From NCBI GenBank assembly GCA_040758525.1, contig JBFLVQ010000507.1:1-6949 (forward strand): DNA of 6,949 nucleotides, read 5' to 3'. The position numbers were made by a program, and so were the translations under genes. This document shows, piece by piece, positions 1-5,226 of this stretch. Source of the DNA: JBFLVQ01 sp040758525 (GTDB lineage Bacteria; Acidobacteriota; Blastocatellia; Chloracidobacteriales; JADJPF01). A model generated the notes under the pieces. The model was not told the origin of the DNA, made no database searches, and was given only the letters and a program-made list of their open reading frames with translations. Every line of letters starts with the position of its first letter. Position 1 is the stretch's first letter.

Positions 1-582
1 ACTGTGGCAAGTTTCAAAGGTGGAGTTGGCAAGACAACAACGGCAATTCATCTAGCCGCTTATCTACAACAGCATAAGCCAACTCTATTAATAGATGGGG
101 ATGCAAACCGCAGTGCAACACTCTGGGCAAAACGCGGAGAGCTACCCTTTAGAATAGTAGATGATCGTAAAGCGCCTAAATTCGCCAGGGATTATGAGCA
201 TATTGTTATAGATACATATGCCCATCCTAATAAAGAGGATTTAGAGAGTATTGTTGAGGGTTGTGATCTGCTAATTTTACCAACAACCCCAGAGGCAATG
301 GCATTGGATGCCCTGGTTTTAACTGTGACTGCTTTGCGCGAATTAAGAGCCGAAAACTACCGCATTCTCTTAACTATGATTCCTCCTAAACCAAATAAAG
401 ATGGACAAGAGAGCAGAGAATTGTTAGAGCGGTCTGGGTACCCACTTTTTAAGGGTGGGATAAGTAGACTGACAGCTTTTCAGCGAGCATCAATGGCTGG
501 TGTGCCAGTCTATGCCACTGCAGATGATCGGGCTGAGCGTGCTTGGGAAGAATATGTTGCAGTAGCAAAGGAGATGCAATGA
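1..582 (+). CDS. parA: ParA-family partition ATPase, 5' end cut by window edge
   Basis: The reading frame is open from base 1 (ACT GTG GCA...), so the true start lies just upstream, probably only a few codons away, since family members begin a few residues before VASFKGG. Counting GTG at base 4 as residue 1, the deviant Walker A motif KGGVGKTT is at residues 5-12 with both lysines (5 and 10) present. DGDANRSAT follows at 31-39, and the Walker B-like strand HIVIDT is at 66-71. Proteins of this short class (about 195 residues, no N-terminal DNA-binding domain) are ATPases that use ATP-dependent, non-specific DNA binding to move a centromere complex and so segregate plasmids or chromosomes. The next gene overlaps the stop by 4 bases (ATGA), which implies translational coupling with the likely centromere-binding partner. 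Whether it acts on a plasmid or a chromosome cannot be seen here. Confidence 0.93.
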   Translation, partial: TVASFKGGVGKTTTAIHLAAYLQQHKPTLLIDGDANRSATLWAKRGELPFRIVDDRKAPKFARDYEHIVIDTYAHPNKEDLESIVEGCDLLILPTTPEAMALDALVLTVTALRELRAENYRILLTMIPPKPNKDGQESRELLERSGYPLFKGGISRLTAFQRASMAGVPVYATADDRAERAWEEYVAVAKEMQ

Positions 583-872
583 GCGGAAAATTTAATCTAA
601 AAAAACCCAGAGCTACCCTATTGCCACCGGAACAGGCCCAAGAGGTTCTTAATGAAGGTGATAACATCTCGATTAGTGAAACTGTAAAAGTTTCTAGCAA
701 GAAGAGAAGCCTGGCTAAGAGAAACGATCCAAACTATGTCTCCTTTACTACCTATATCAAACGAGAGAACCATATAGCAGCAAAGATTGCCTTACTGCAA
801 GAGGGTAGAGGAAGAGAGCTGTCCGAGTTGGTAGACGATCTTATTGCTGAGTGGCTTAAATCCCAAAATTGA
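579..872 (+). CDS. Ribbon-helix-helix protein, probable centromere-binding partner of ParA
   Basis: This is a 97-residue protein. I chose the ATG at 579 because AAAGGAG (567-573) sits 5 bases upstream and the ATGA overlap with the parA stop is typical of coupled par operons; an in-frame TTG farther upstream has no such support. The first 50 residues are polar, basic and probably disordered (many K, S and N). The C-terminal half fits a ribbon-helix-helix fold: strand YVSFTTYIK (53-61), helix 1 about 62-78 (RENHIAAKIALLQEG), helix 2 about 80-96 (ELSELVDDLIAEWLKSQ). Small proteins of this design follow short ParA genes and bind tandem short DNA repeats through paired strands, often repressing their own operon as well. 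An octamer array 50 bp downstream is the likely binding site. The fold and pairing are inferred from sequence pattern and context. Confidence 0.8.
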   Translation: MSGKFNLKKPRATLLPPEQAQEVLNEGDNISISETVKVSSKKRSLAKRNDPNYVSFTTYIKRENHIAAKIALLQEGRGRELSELVDDLIAEWLKSQN

Positions 873-922
873 TTTGAATGTCTGCCTAGTTGAAAATTTA
901 GAATGCTGAATGTACAAATTGT

Positions 923-994
923 TGCCATTATGCCATTATGCCATTATGCCATTATGATATTGTGGCCTTATGGAATTATGGCATTGTGGATAGT
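923..994 (+). repeat. Array of 8-bp direct repeats, candidate partition site (parS-like)
   Basis: Four perfect tandem copies of TGCCATTA run from 923 to 954. They are followed without loss of register by TGATATTG, TGGCCTTA, TGGAATTA, TGGCATTG and a last weak unit TGGATAGT. The first eight units share TG at positions 1-2 and TT at 6-7. Ribbon-helix-helix partition proteins (for example the omega protein of pSM19035, which binds 7-bp repeats) occupy short tandem repeats, and a gene for such a protein ends 50 bp upstream. The register kept through diverged units argues for selection on an 8-bp binding unit rather than simple slippage, although the four perfect copies could have expanded by slippage. 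The role as centromere or operator is inference. Confidence 0.65.
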
Positions 995-1098
995 CGGCAA
1001 GCTAGCAATCTAATTAAAGAGATTATAGACAGATAAAATTCAGACCAGATCAAATTACCAAGGGCAATTGAAAAACCTCGCGTTTATAAAGGACAAAT

Positions 1099-1119
1099 AT
1101 ATTGAACGGGGCTCAATAT
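1099..1119 (+). repeat. Inverted repeat upstream of the zinc-ribbon gene
   Basis: ATATTGA (1099-1105) and TCAATAT (1113-1119) are perfect 7-bp arms around a 7-base loop (ACGGGGC). The left arm overlaps the candidate -35 box TTGAAC, so it could be an operator, but it has no U-tract and no identified binder. Confidence 0.3.
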
Positions 1120-1131
1120 TGGGCGTACTAT
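1102..1131 (+). promoter_or_regulatory. Possible sigma70-type promoter for the zinc-ribbon gene
   Basis: TTGAAC (1102-1107), an 18-base spacer and TACTAT (1126-1131) match the -35/-10 consensus at 4 of 6 positions each, 43 bp before the ATG at 1175. The match is modest and was found by eye. The rest of the 873-1174 gap shows only the octamer array and the inverted repeat overlapping this promoter. Confidence 0.28.
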
Positions 1132-1174
1132 CCCTATAAGAGCAAAAACATAAAAGTCTTAATTGAGGTCTTCG

Positions 1175-1672
1175 ATGTACTGTCCTAAATGTAGTCAGAA
1201 ACAGATATCAGAAAATGTAAACTACTGTTCCCATTGTGGATTGAAGCTAGATCTAGTGGCAGAATTGCTTGCTAGTAATGGCGTGATTGTAGAGCAGAAA
1301 AAAAGATTGTTAATTCCTCAAAAAGAGGTACGCTTTGGAGTAAAGCTGATCTTCTTCAGTATTGTACTAGTACCTGTTTTTATGGCATTAAGTATCTTCG
1401 CGGATTCACCAATACCATTATTGATTCCATTTACAACATTTTTAATGGGATGTATATGGGGGCTATACTATCGAATCTTTGGAGAGCCTATGTTCTTAAG
1501 CAAGAATGAACGGTCTATGATGTTAATAGGCCAGACCTTACACCAAGCAACACCCCAATTATCAATAGGCGGTGCACTCACCGATTTAGAGGGGAGACGG
1601 GTACGTACCGCAGAGATGGTTCAACCTCCCAGTGTTACTGAAAACACAACAAAATTGCTAAATAATAAGTAA
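1175..1672 (+). CDS. Membrane protein with N-terminal double-CxxC zinc ribbon
   Basis: This is a 165-residue protein. The ATG at 1175 is preferred because GAGG (1165-1168) lies 6 bases before it; an in-frame TTG at 1163 would overlap that site. The protein opens with MYCPKC, and a second CSHCG knuckle places cysteines at 3, 6, 18 and 21, a zinc-ribbon arrangement. A basic linker (QKKR about 41-44) leads to two hydrophobic segments at about 55-75 and 79-101, predicted membrane helices. A polar C-terminal tail of about 60 residues (SKNERSMML...RRVRTAEMVQPPS) follows. Similar zinc-ribbon/two-helix proteins are, to my recollection, frequent and multicopy in Blastocatellia; their function is unknown to me. 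The short N-terminal metal-binding head and the tail would both face the same side of the membrane, probably the cytoplasm. No partner gene is evident. Confidence 0.82.
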   Translation: MYCPKCSQKQISENVNYCSHCGLKLDLVAELLASNGVIVEQKKRLLIPQKEVRFGVKLIFFSIVLVPVFMALSIFADSPIPLLIPFTTFLMGCIWGLYYRIFGEPMFLSKNERSMMLIGQTLHQATPQLSIGGALTDLEGRRVRTAEMVQPPSVTENTTKLLNNK

Positions 1673-1675
1673 AGA

Positions 1676-1690
1676 AGGTTGAGCCAACCT
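1676..1690 (+). other. Small stem-loop just after the zinc-ribbon gene
   Basis: AGGTTG (1676-1681) pairs with CAACCT (1685-1690) around a 3-base loop, 3 bases after the stop codon. There is no run of T after it, so it is at best a weak or factor-assisted terminator. Confidence 0.25.
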
Positions 1691-1781
1691 ATTGTCCAGG
1701 TAATTAAACTTATCTATGGCCTTTAACCAGGTGTCATCCTTAACAAGAGATTAAATTTTTTTCGTTAACCAAACTTTTCAG

Positions 1782-1811
1782 TTGAATTAACACCACATTT
1801 TCCATTATAAA
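1782..1811 (+). promoter_or_regulatory. Candidate sigma70-type promoter for the ECF sigma gene
   Basis: TTGAAT (1782-1787), an 18-base spacer and TATAAA (1806-1811) resemble -35 and -10 boxes (4/6 and 5/6). Transcription would start near 1818, leaving a leader of roughly 85 bases that contains the imperfect palindrome at 1833-1864. I do not see a typical ECF-type GGAAC promoter here, so autoregulation by the encoded sigma factor is not supported by this element. Confidence 0.35.
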
Positions 1812-1832
1812 CCAATATGAGAAAATTACTGT

Positions 1833-1864
1833 AGTAGATAAATCTATAAATAGAAGAATCTACT
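1833..1864 (+). repeat. Imperfect 32-bp palindrome in the sigma-factor leader
   Basis: The outer arms AGTAGAT (1833-1839) and ATCTACT (1858-1864) are perfect 7-bp complements. Inside them, after a 3-by-3 mismatch, TCTAT (1843-1847) and ATAGA (1850-1854) are also complementary. The element ends 40 bp before the GTG start, and may be an operator or an RNA hairpin in the leader. Confidence 0.35.
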
Positions 1865-1904
1865 GCAAATTAAGGAATGGTATTATTGAGCCAGGGGACA
1901 TAGG

Positions 1905-2582
1905 GTGTATAACGATTATAACGATGAAGAGCTTATCCAGTTAATGTTGCCAAACTCGGGCCTTGCTAGTGCTGATATTGAGGCAGCCTGGCAGGAGTTT
2001 ATTAGACGATTTGATAAACTTCTCCTCAAGACTATTTATAGCACATACCGTCGTTATATGGGGCAGCGCAGTCCTGCGCCAGAAGATGTTAGCGATATGG
2101 TTCAGCAGGTATTTGTCAAAATCACTGAACATGACTACCGTGTGCTACGAACCCTGAAATTCCATAAAAAAGACTCTCTACGACTCTATCTATATGTTAT
2201 TGCGATCAGCACCGTGCTAGATTGCCTGCGCAATTCTCCTGCCCAGTCAATAAGCCATTCATTGAATGAACCATATTATCAAGGTGAGAAGGTATTGCCG
2301 GTCTCAGAGCTACTCTATTATGCAGGTCGCAATCCTGAGGAGGAATATCTAGATAAAGAACTACTAGAGAGAGTGCTAGCTGTAGTAGAGCGTGAGTCTG
2401 ACCAGGAGAGTCGCAACCGCAATCGAGACATTTTTCTAATGGCATATAGAGATGGCTATACCCGCAGTGAAATTGCTGAAAAGACGGTTGGTATCACTCG
2501 CGCCGGAATTAACTCTTTTCTACATCGTGTCAACAAAGTACTGATCGCAGAATTCCCGTTAGAAGAACAGCATTGGGTTTAA
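1905..2582 (+). CDS. ECF-type RNA polymerase sigma factor
   Basis: This is a 225-residue protein that starts at GTG 1905, with AGGGGA (1893-1898) 6 bases before it; the next in-frame ATG is codon 14 and lacks this support. Region sigma2 spans about 29-110 and includes DVSDMVQQVFVKI (61-73), the region 2.2 core-binding helix pattern, followed by LYLYVIAISTVLDCLR (94-109). A linker of about 60 residues leads to sigma4 at about 173-215, with a helix-turn-helix in YRDGYTRSEIAEKTVGIT (181-198) and a recognition helix around RAGINSFLHRVNKVL. There is no region 1 or 3, as expected for ECF (group 4) factors. Such proteins redirect RNA polymerase to a small regulon. No anti-sigma gene adjoins it; the nearest upstream gene encodes a membrane zinc-ribbon protein, but the 232-bp gap argues against a simple sigma/anti-sigma operon. 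A 9-bp tandem duplication (TATAACGAT twice) encodes YNDYND at residues 2-7. Confidence 0.88.
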   Translation: MYNDYNDEELIQLMLPNSGLASADIEAAWQEFIRRFDKLLLKTIYSTYRRYMGQRSPAPEDVSDMVQQVFVKITEHDYRVLRTLKFHKKDSLRLYLYVIAISTVLDCLRNSPAQSISHSLNEPYYQGEKVLPVSELLYYAGRNPEEEYLDKELLERVLAVVERESDQESRNRNRDIFLMAYRDGYTRSEIAEKTVGITRAGINSFLHRVNKVLIAEFPLEEQHWV

Positions 2583-3319
2583 GTATGTATACCTTCAGCT
2601 AACAGAATAGTGTAAAACTAGATCTTCTATTGCGTCAAAAAGCTTATTGACATCAGTCCGTAATGTACAGGCGGCGAATTTACCATTTGTACATCTATAC
2701 CCCATTGCTCAACCATTCCAAAACCACGGAATTATGATCATAAGTTTCCACACGCGTCAAAACTTGTATAGGAAATGGTAATTTAGTGATCCAAGGTGCT
2801 CGTGCTAAACGCTCTTCAAGATAGAAGCGAGAGGAGGCTGTGTATTCAAACCTTTGCTTAAGACCCATATTGTTCTGCAGCAATATTATAAGATACTGAT
2901 GCAAGATTATCTGTTTAAGGAAAAGCTGGCAAACGATATGATTGGCCCCAACTATTACCTGCTTGATAAAACCAACAATAAGCAACGTGAGTAGATCATA
3001 AAGAGATGCCATTAAAGGCATTTCAATAGAATAGTCAAACAGAGAGTTTCTTCTTTCCCAATGGACACTATTAATTTGACATTAGGAAATTTCGCAAACA
3101 ATAATAGCAGAAAAGTGTCACAATAACAGCCCCTACAATTGTGCTAGCAGAACTGTCATAGAACTTCTTCGAGACCAATTAACTTACTAATCTAATACTT
3201 AGGAAAAGTTACAGCCTTTTTACAGATTGTTAATACTACTTTTACAAGTAAATGTTAAAAAGTGGTTGAATAGCTAATTGGAGCGTAGGTCCATATTATT
3301 AATCAACCTAACTTGCTAG
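2583..3319. other. Long gap, empty except for the toxin-gene remnant
   Basis: Apart from the minus-strand remnant at 2696-2997, I see no supported gene in these 737 bases. The stretch 2583-2695 shows no ORF with a start and ribosome-binding site. The AT-rich stretch 2998-3319 has only an imperfect hairpin (ACTTTTACA at 3238-3246 against TGT and AAAAGT at 3253-3263). No convincing promoter for the gene at 3320 was found. Confidence 0.55.
2696..2997 (-). pseudogene. Decayed SpvB/TcB-type toxin (Tc toxin B subunit) fragment
   Basis: Three conserved pieces of the SpvB / Tc-toxin B family occur in the right order on the minus strand but not in one frame. First (about 2995-2893) is VAYCWFYQAGNSWGQSYRLP, then AFP, a TAA stop and TDNLASV, matching the family pattern YWFNQxGNxW...LPAFPxTDNLA. 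Second, shifted by one frame (about 2898-2737), is NNMGLKQRFEYTASSRFYLE followed by ERLARAPWITKLPFPIQVLT and RVETYD. Third, back in the first frame (2731-2702), is FRGFGMVEQW. In intact members, tens of residues separate pieces one and two and roughly 25 more, including the YHHGY segment, separate two and three; both stretches are absent. A 108-codon ORF (3021-2695) crosses part of this but joins unrelated frames and ends in an artefactual LEWLSNGV tail. Intact proteins are very large secreted toxin components, so under a tenth of the gene survives. Identification rests on remembered motifs. Confidence 0.8.
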
Positions 3320-3562
3320 ATGAATAAGATTTTGTCTAGCTTGCAAAGCGGATACTTTTGTAAACAATGTTCAGAACAGGTCAAAGAAAGTTTGGTAGAT
3401 GGAAAAATGGCTATCATATTCATTCAAGAAAGAAATACTCTTTGCCCAGTATGCAATGCTGTAGATGGTATAGAGCTACTTATCGGTCATTTACACGATG
3501 AGCATGCTTGGGATCAGTTGGAAGTACATTCTTGGTTAGAAGCAATCACAATTTATCAATAG
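3320..3562 (+). CDS. Small double-CxxC (zinc-ribbon-like) protein
   Basis: This is an 80-residue protein. The ATG at 3320 is the first start in the frame but has no clear Shine-Dalgarno sequence before it, so the start is uncertain and the gene may be weakly expressed. Cysteine pairs CKQC (14-17) and CPVC (42-45), 24 residues apart, suggest one zinc site with the intervening residues as a beta hairpin. The C-terminal part, HLHDEHAWDQLEVHSWLEAI (57-76), resembles the H-L-N-D-x-H-x-W...WLE segment I recall from small uncharacterised bacterial proteins, probably a helix that packs on the ribbon. The next gene starts 38 bases after the stop, with a 20-bp palindrome between them, so the two could share a transcript. 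Function unknown; a DNA- or protein-binding role would be a guess. Confidence 0.62.
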   Translation: MNKILSSLQSGYFCKQCSEQVKESLVDGKMAIIFIQERNTLCPVCNAVDGIELLIGHLHDEHAWDQLEVHSWLEAITIYQ

Positions 3563-3577
3563 CAGCATGCTGCTATT
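3558..3577 (+). terminator. 20-bp perfect palindrome over a stop codon, possible terminator/attenuator
   Basis: AATAGCAG (3558-3565), CATG and CTGCTATT (3570-3577) form a perfect palindrome. As RNA it gives an 8-bp stem with a CAUG loop, ending in TTTTT (3576-3580), a short Rho-independent terminator look. The TAG stop of the 80-residue gene (3560-3562) lies in the left arm, so ribosomes finishing that gene would open the hairpin, and the downstream gene's ribosome-binding site begins 7 bases after it. As DNA it could equally be a dimer-binding site. Confidence 0.45.
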
Positions 3578-3600
3578 TTTACGAAGGAAAAATACTAATT

Positions 3601-3933
3601 ATGCAACCTGTAAAATTTCATGATCTATTAAACCAGATGCAACGACGTCTACCTTCTTGGTATGGGAAACTTAACCAAGCTTGGCAGACAGGTAATAGAG
3701 CTGGTTATGGTTTTGCCATTGGTGATGAATACGATACACTGGCTAGTGCATTGGCGAAAAGTGGCTATGAATTAATTGGCGAAATGGACGGATTAGCAGT
3801 TGGCACTAATGGAATCAACAGTGTGATAGTAGTAGTCAATGTCTATGGACCTTGGGCGGTCGATATAACGGATACACTTTTAACATCAAAAGAGATTTAC
3901 CAGTCAAGCAGATCCTACAACGCAAGGGCATGA
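3601..3933 (+). CDS. Small protein of unknown function
   Basis: This is a 110-residue protein from ATG 3601, preceded by AAGGAA (3584-3589) at a rather long spacing of 11 bases. The frame is open back to 3508, but that extension would overlap the preceding gene and run through the palindrome, so the ATG is preferred. I do not recognise the family. There is no signal peptide and no long hydrophobic segment. The first third is basic and aromatic (MQRRLPSWYGKLNQAW, 13-28). The middle has an acidic helix-like part (GDEYDTLASALAKSGYELIG, 41-60), and a hydrophobic strand VIVVVNVYGPWAVDIT lies at 75-90, giving an alpha/beta appearance of a small globular cytoplasmic protein. It follows the CxxC protein closely and ends ahead of a cluster of stem-loops, so the two small genes may be one transcription unit. 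Confidence 0.65.
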   Translation: MQPVKFHDLLNQMQRRLPSWYGKLNQAWQTGNRAGYGFAIGDEYDTLASALAKSGYELIGEMDGLAVGTNGINSVIVVVNVYGPWAVDITDTLLTSKEIYQSSRSYNARA

Positions 3934-3970
3934 CAACAGAAACAGATCGTTATTAGTTAAAGTTAGAGCA

Positions 3971-4030
3971 CTAAATGAAACCGACTAATTTCTCTCAAGC
4001 TGAGTTGTAGAACCAGTCGATCTCATTTAG
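3971..4030 (+). repeat. Long imperfect inverted repeat (stem-loop A)
   Basis: The left arm (3971-3986) is CTAAATGA, AAC, CGACT and the right arm (4015-4030) is AGTCG, ATC, TCATTTAG. Fourteen of 16 positions pair, with a small central mismatch. The 28-base loop holds a minor hairpin CTCA/TGAG (3994-4004). The right arm overlaps stem-loop B by 5 bases. It lies between converging genes. Confidence 0.5.
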
Positions 4031-4060
4031 GGTAAATTGAAGTTAGTTATTTATCCTAAA
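4026..4060 (+). terminator. Stem-loop B, possible bidirectional terminator
   Basis: TTTAGGGTAAA (4026-4036) pairs with TTTATCCTAAA (4050-4060) over all 11 positions, one of them a G-T wobble, around a 13-base loop. AT-rich arms of this kind between convergent genes often act as terminators in both directions, but there is no long T-run on either side. It cannot form together with stem-loop A, since both use bases 4026-4030. Confidence 0.4.
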
Positions 4061-4087
4061 GCAGCATCATCTCTTCAAAGAGCTGCC
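4061..4087 (+). other. Stem-loop C next to the 3' end of the exported-protein gene
   Basis: GCAG (4061-4064) pairs with CTGC (4083-4086), and CTCT (4071-4074) pairs with AGAG (4079-4082) around TCAA; the bases between GCAG and CTCT would bulge out. It ends 10 bp from the stop of the minus-strand gene and may end its transcript together with stem-loop B. Confidence 0.3.
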
Positions 4088-4095
4088 AATTTCTA

Positions 4096-4776
4096 TTAGT
4101 AATCCTTACTGGCACGGGAAAATACTTTGTAAATCTTTGAATCCCACTCAGCCGGCTCAATCTCTGCTGGCGCAGTTACAGTAAACTCTTTTCCATCTTT
4201 ACTAACACTAGCAGTGACATCTTTTACTTTTGGAGTAACAATTAAGCGTGCATAATAAACCCCGCTCTTGGGTACAAAGCGTTGTCTATAGGGAAAGCTG
4301 GCGACATAACCTGTATAGTTTCGTACTAGGTTTGCTGTCGTGGTATTACATTCACAATCGGTAGCATCAACAGTCAAGAAATATTTCTGTTTATACTCAT
4401 CCACGGCTTTTTCTACACGAGGTCTATTCTCCTTCTGTACAGGAGCCCCTGAGCCTTCTATATCGGATAGTTGTGTATAACCAAGATACTCTTTGAACCA
4501 GGACTCGACATCACGAGTAACAAAAGACATCTGATGAGCACCCCATCCATCTTTGCCTAGCGCTTTATCCCAACAACTAGCAGACAGATTAAGTTTCATC
4601 AGTTTTTCCACAATGAAGCGTGTGTAGTAGTAGCCAGTGTAATCAAAAGTCTCACCTGCTAATTCTAGCTGCTTGTCAGAAACTTGAAAGGTTGCTTGAG
4701 TAAGCTGTGGTAGGCTTAAACAGAATGCAACCAATAGAACAATAGACAAAACCTTACGAGAAATAGTTTTCAACAT
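4096..4776 (-). CDS. Exported protein of unknown function
   Basis: This is a 226-residue protein. I chose the ATG at 4776-4774 because AAGGAG (4790-4785 on this strand) lies 8 bases upstream; the longer frame from 4815 adds 13 residues before the signal peptide and has no such site. MLKTISRKVL with K3, R7 and K8 followed by a hydrophobic core (9-20) and SLPQLTQA (21-28) is a Sec signal peptide, with cleavage likely after A28. The mature part has an aromatic-rich segment (TFDYTGYYYTRFIVEKLMKL, 43-62), tryptophans at 69, 78 and 93, and cysteines at 68, 141 and 143 that could form a disulfide outside the cytoplasm. The C-terminal third (about 172-226) alternates like a beta domain (YYARLIVTPKVKDVTASVSK, 174-193). 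I do not recognise the family. The gene converges on the two small plus-strand genes, and a 59-residue ORF lies 270 bp upstream on the same strand. Confidence 0.8.
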   Translation of the reverse strand: MLKTISRKVLSIVLLVAFCLSLPQLTQATFQVSDKQLELAGETFDYTGYYYTRFIVEKLMKLNLSASCWDKALGKDGWGAHQMSFVTRDVESWFKEYLGYTQLSDIEGSGAPVQKENRPRVEKAVDEYKQKYFLTVDATDCECNTTTANLVRNYTGYVASFPYRQRFVPKSGVYYARLIVTPKVKDVTASVSKDGKEFTVTAPAEIEPAEWDSKIYKVFSRASKDY

Positions 4777-4824
4777 ATCATAATCTCCTTTATCGATTAC
4801 AGAAAGATAGGTCACGGTTTACAT

Positions 4825-5084
4825 ATGGTTTATTGGAAGAGTACATATGAGAATTTAATGGAAAAGCAGCCTCATCAAGCAATGACGATAACATGTAAAA
4901 TGTTCACTTTAGGCTCAAAGTCATTGGCCAAAATCGTAAATCATTGCAACAGGCAAAAGTGCCAGTTCTTTAATTGGAACGCTGGCTATGATCTATCAGG
5001 CTGTCCCATTAAATTATCAGTACTGTTAGGGAACAGATTGGCGATGCTAGAGGATATAATCCCTCTCTTTTAGCAGTTGTTTAA
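4825..5084 (+). other. Plus-strand ORF(s) of doubtful reality between two minus-strand genes
   Basis: An 82-codon frame opens at ATG 4825 and closes at 5073. There is no Shine-Dalgarno sequence before it and I recognise nothing in its product (five cysteines, no signal peptide or membrane segment). Other frames of the same strand also read protein-like here: ATGKSASSLIGTLAMIYQAV around 4940-5003, and TVREQIGDARGYNPSLLAVV ending at TAA 5082-5084. This could be a real small gene, a frameshifted remnant read across three frames, or chance. The 3' end overlaps the better supported 59-residue minus-strand ORF. I would not annotate it as a functional gene without homologs. Confidence 0.22.
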
Positions 5085-5226
5085 CGGGAGGGATTTCGCC
5101 GACTTGGTTTAATTGTGCGGTTAACAGAGCGGCAGCAGAAATTGATTGGATAGATTTTAGAATATTTGAATAGGTCGGTAACATAATGATTATAGTAGGG
5201 TTAATGGATTTTTCAGCGTGACTCAC
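5047..5226 (-). CDS. 59-residue small protein with strong ribosome-binding site
   Basis: The ORF begins with GTG (5226-5224) and ends with TAG (5049-5047). GGAGG (5237-5233 on this strand) sits 6 bases before the start, the strongest Shine-Dalgarno match in the window. The product begins MSHAEKSINPTIIIMLPTYS, continues through an Ala/Leu/Gln-rich, helix-prone middle (SISAAALLTAQLNQVGEI, 28-45) and ends PPVKQLLKERDYIL. Codons show a clear purine-N-pyrimidine bias (ATC, GCT, GCC, ACC, AAC, GTC, GGC, GAT), as in translated genes. There is no signal peptide, cysteine or convincing membrane helix. I do not recognise it. It faces the exported-protein gene 270 bp downstream, with no overlap to suggest coupling. 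The start region can fold into a hairpin. The frame is open upstream for about 10 more codons, so it could also be the tail of a longer broken gene. Confidence 0.5.
   Translation of the reverse strand: MSHAEKSINPTIIIMLPTYSNILKSIQSISAAALLTAQLNQVGEIPPVKQLLKERDYIL

Noticed and set aside
449..700. Minus-strand ORF inside the parA / ribbon-helix-helix genes
   Set aside because: It is a shadow of well supported plus-strand genes. The same applies to minus-strand frames inside the sigma factor and M20D genes.
923..994. CRISPR array
   Set aside because: The units are 8 bp and contiguous, with no spacers.
2695..3021. 108-codon minus-strand ORF taken as a real gene
   Set aside because: Only its second half is coding-like (toxin remnant). 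The first half overlaps conserved motifs in another frame, and its last residues are a frameshift artefact.
3071..3178. Minus-strand 35-codon ORF (TTG start) with a membrane-helix-like segment TIVGAVIVTLFCYYCL
   Set aside because: It has no Shine-Dalgarno sequence, a poor start codon and a length expected by chance in AT-rich DNA. A small membrane peptide is possible but unsupported.
3950..4060. Integron attC-type recombination site
   Set aside because: The inverted repeats suggested it, but I could not find matching RYYYAAC and GTTRRRY core boxes at the ends.
5058..5095. 10-bp stem (AATCCCTCTC against GGGAGGGATT) as a terminator
   Set aside because: It has an 18-base loop and no T-run, and lies inside the better supported 59-residue minus-strand ORF.
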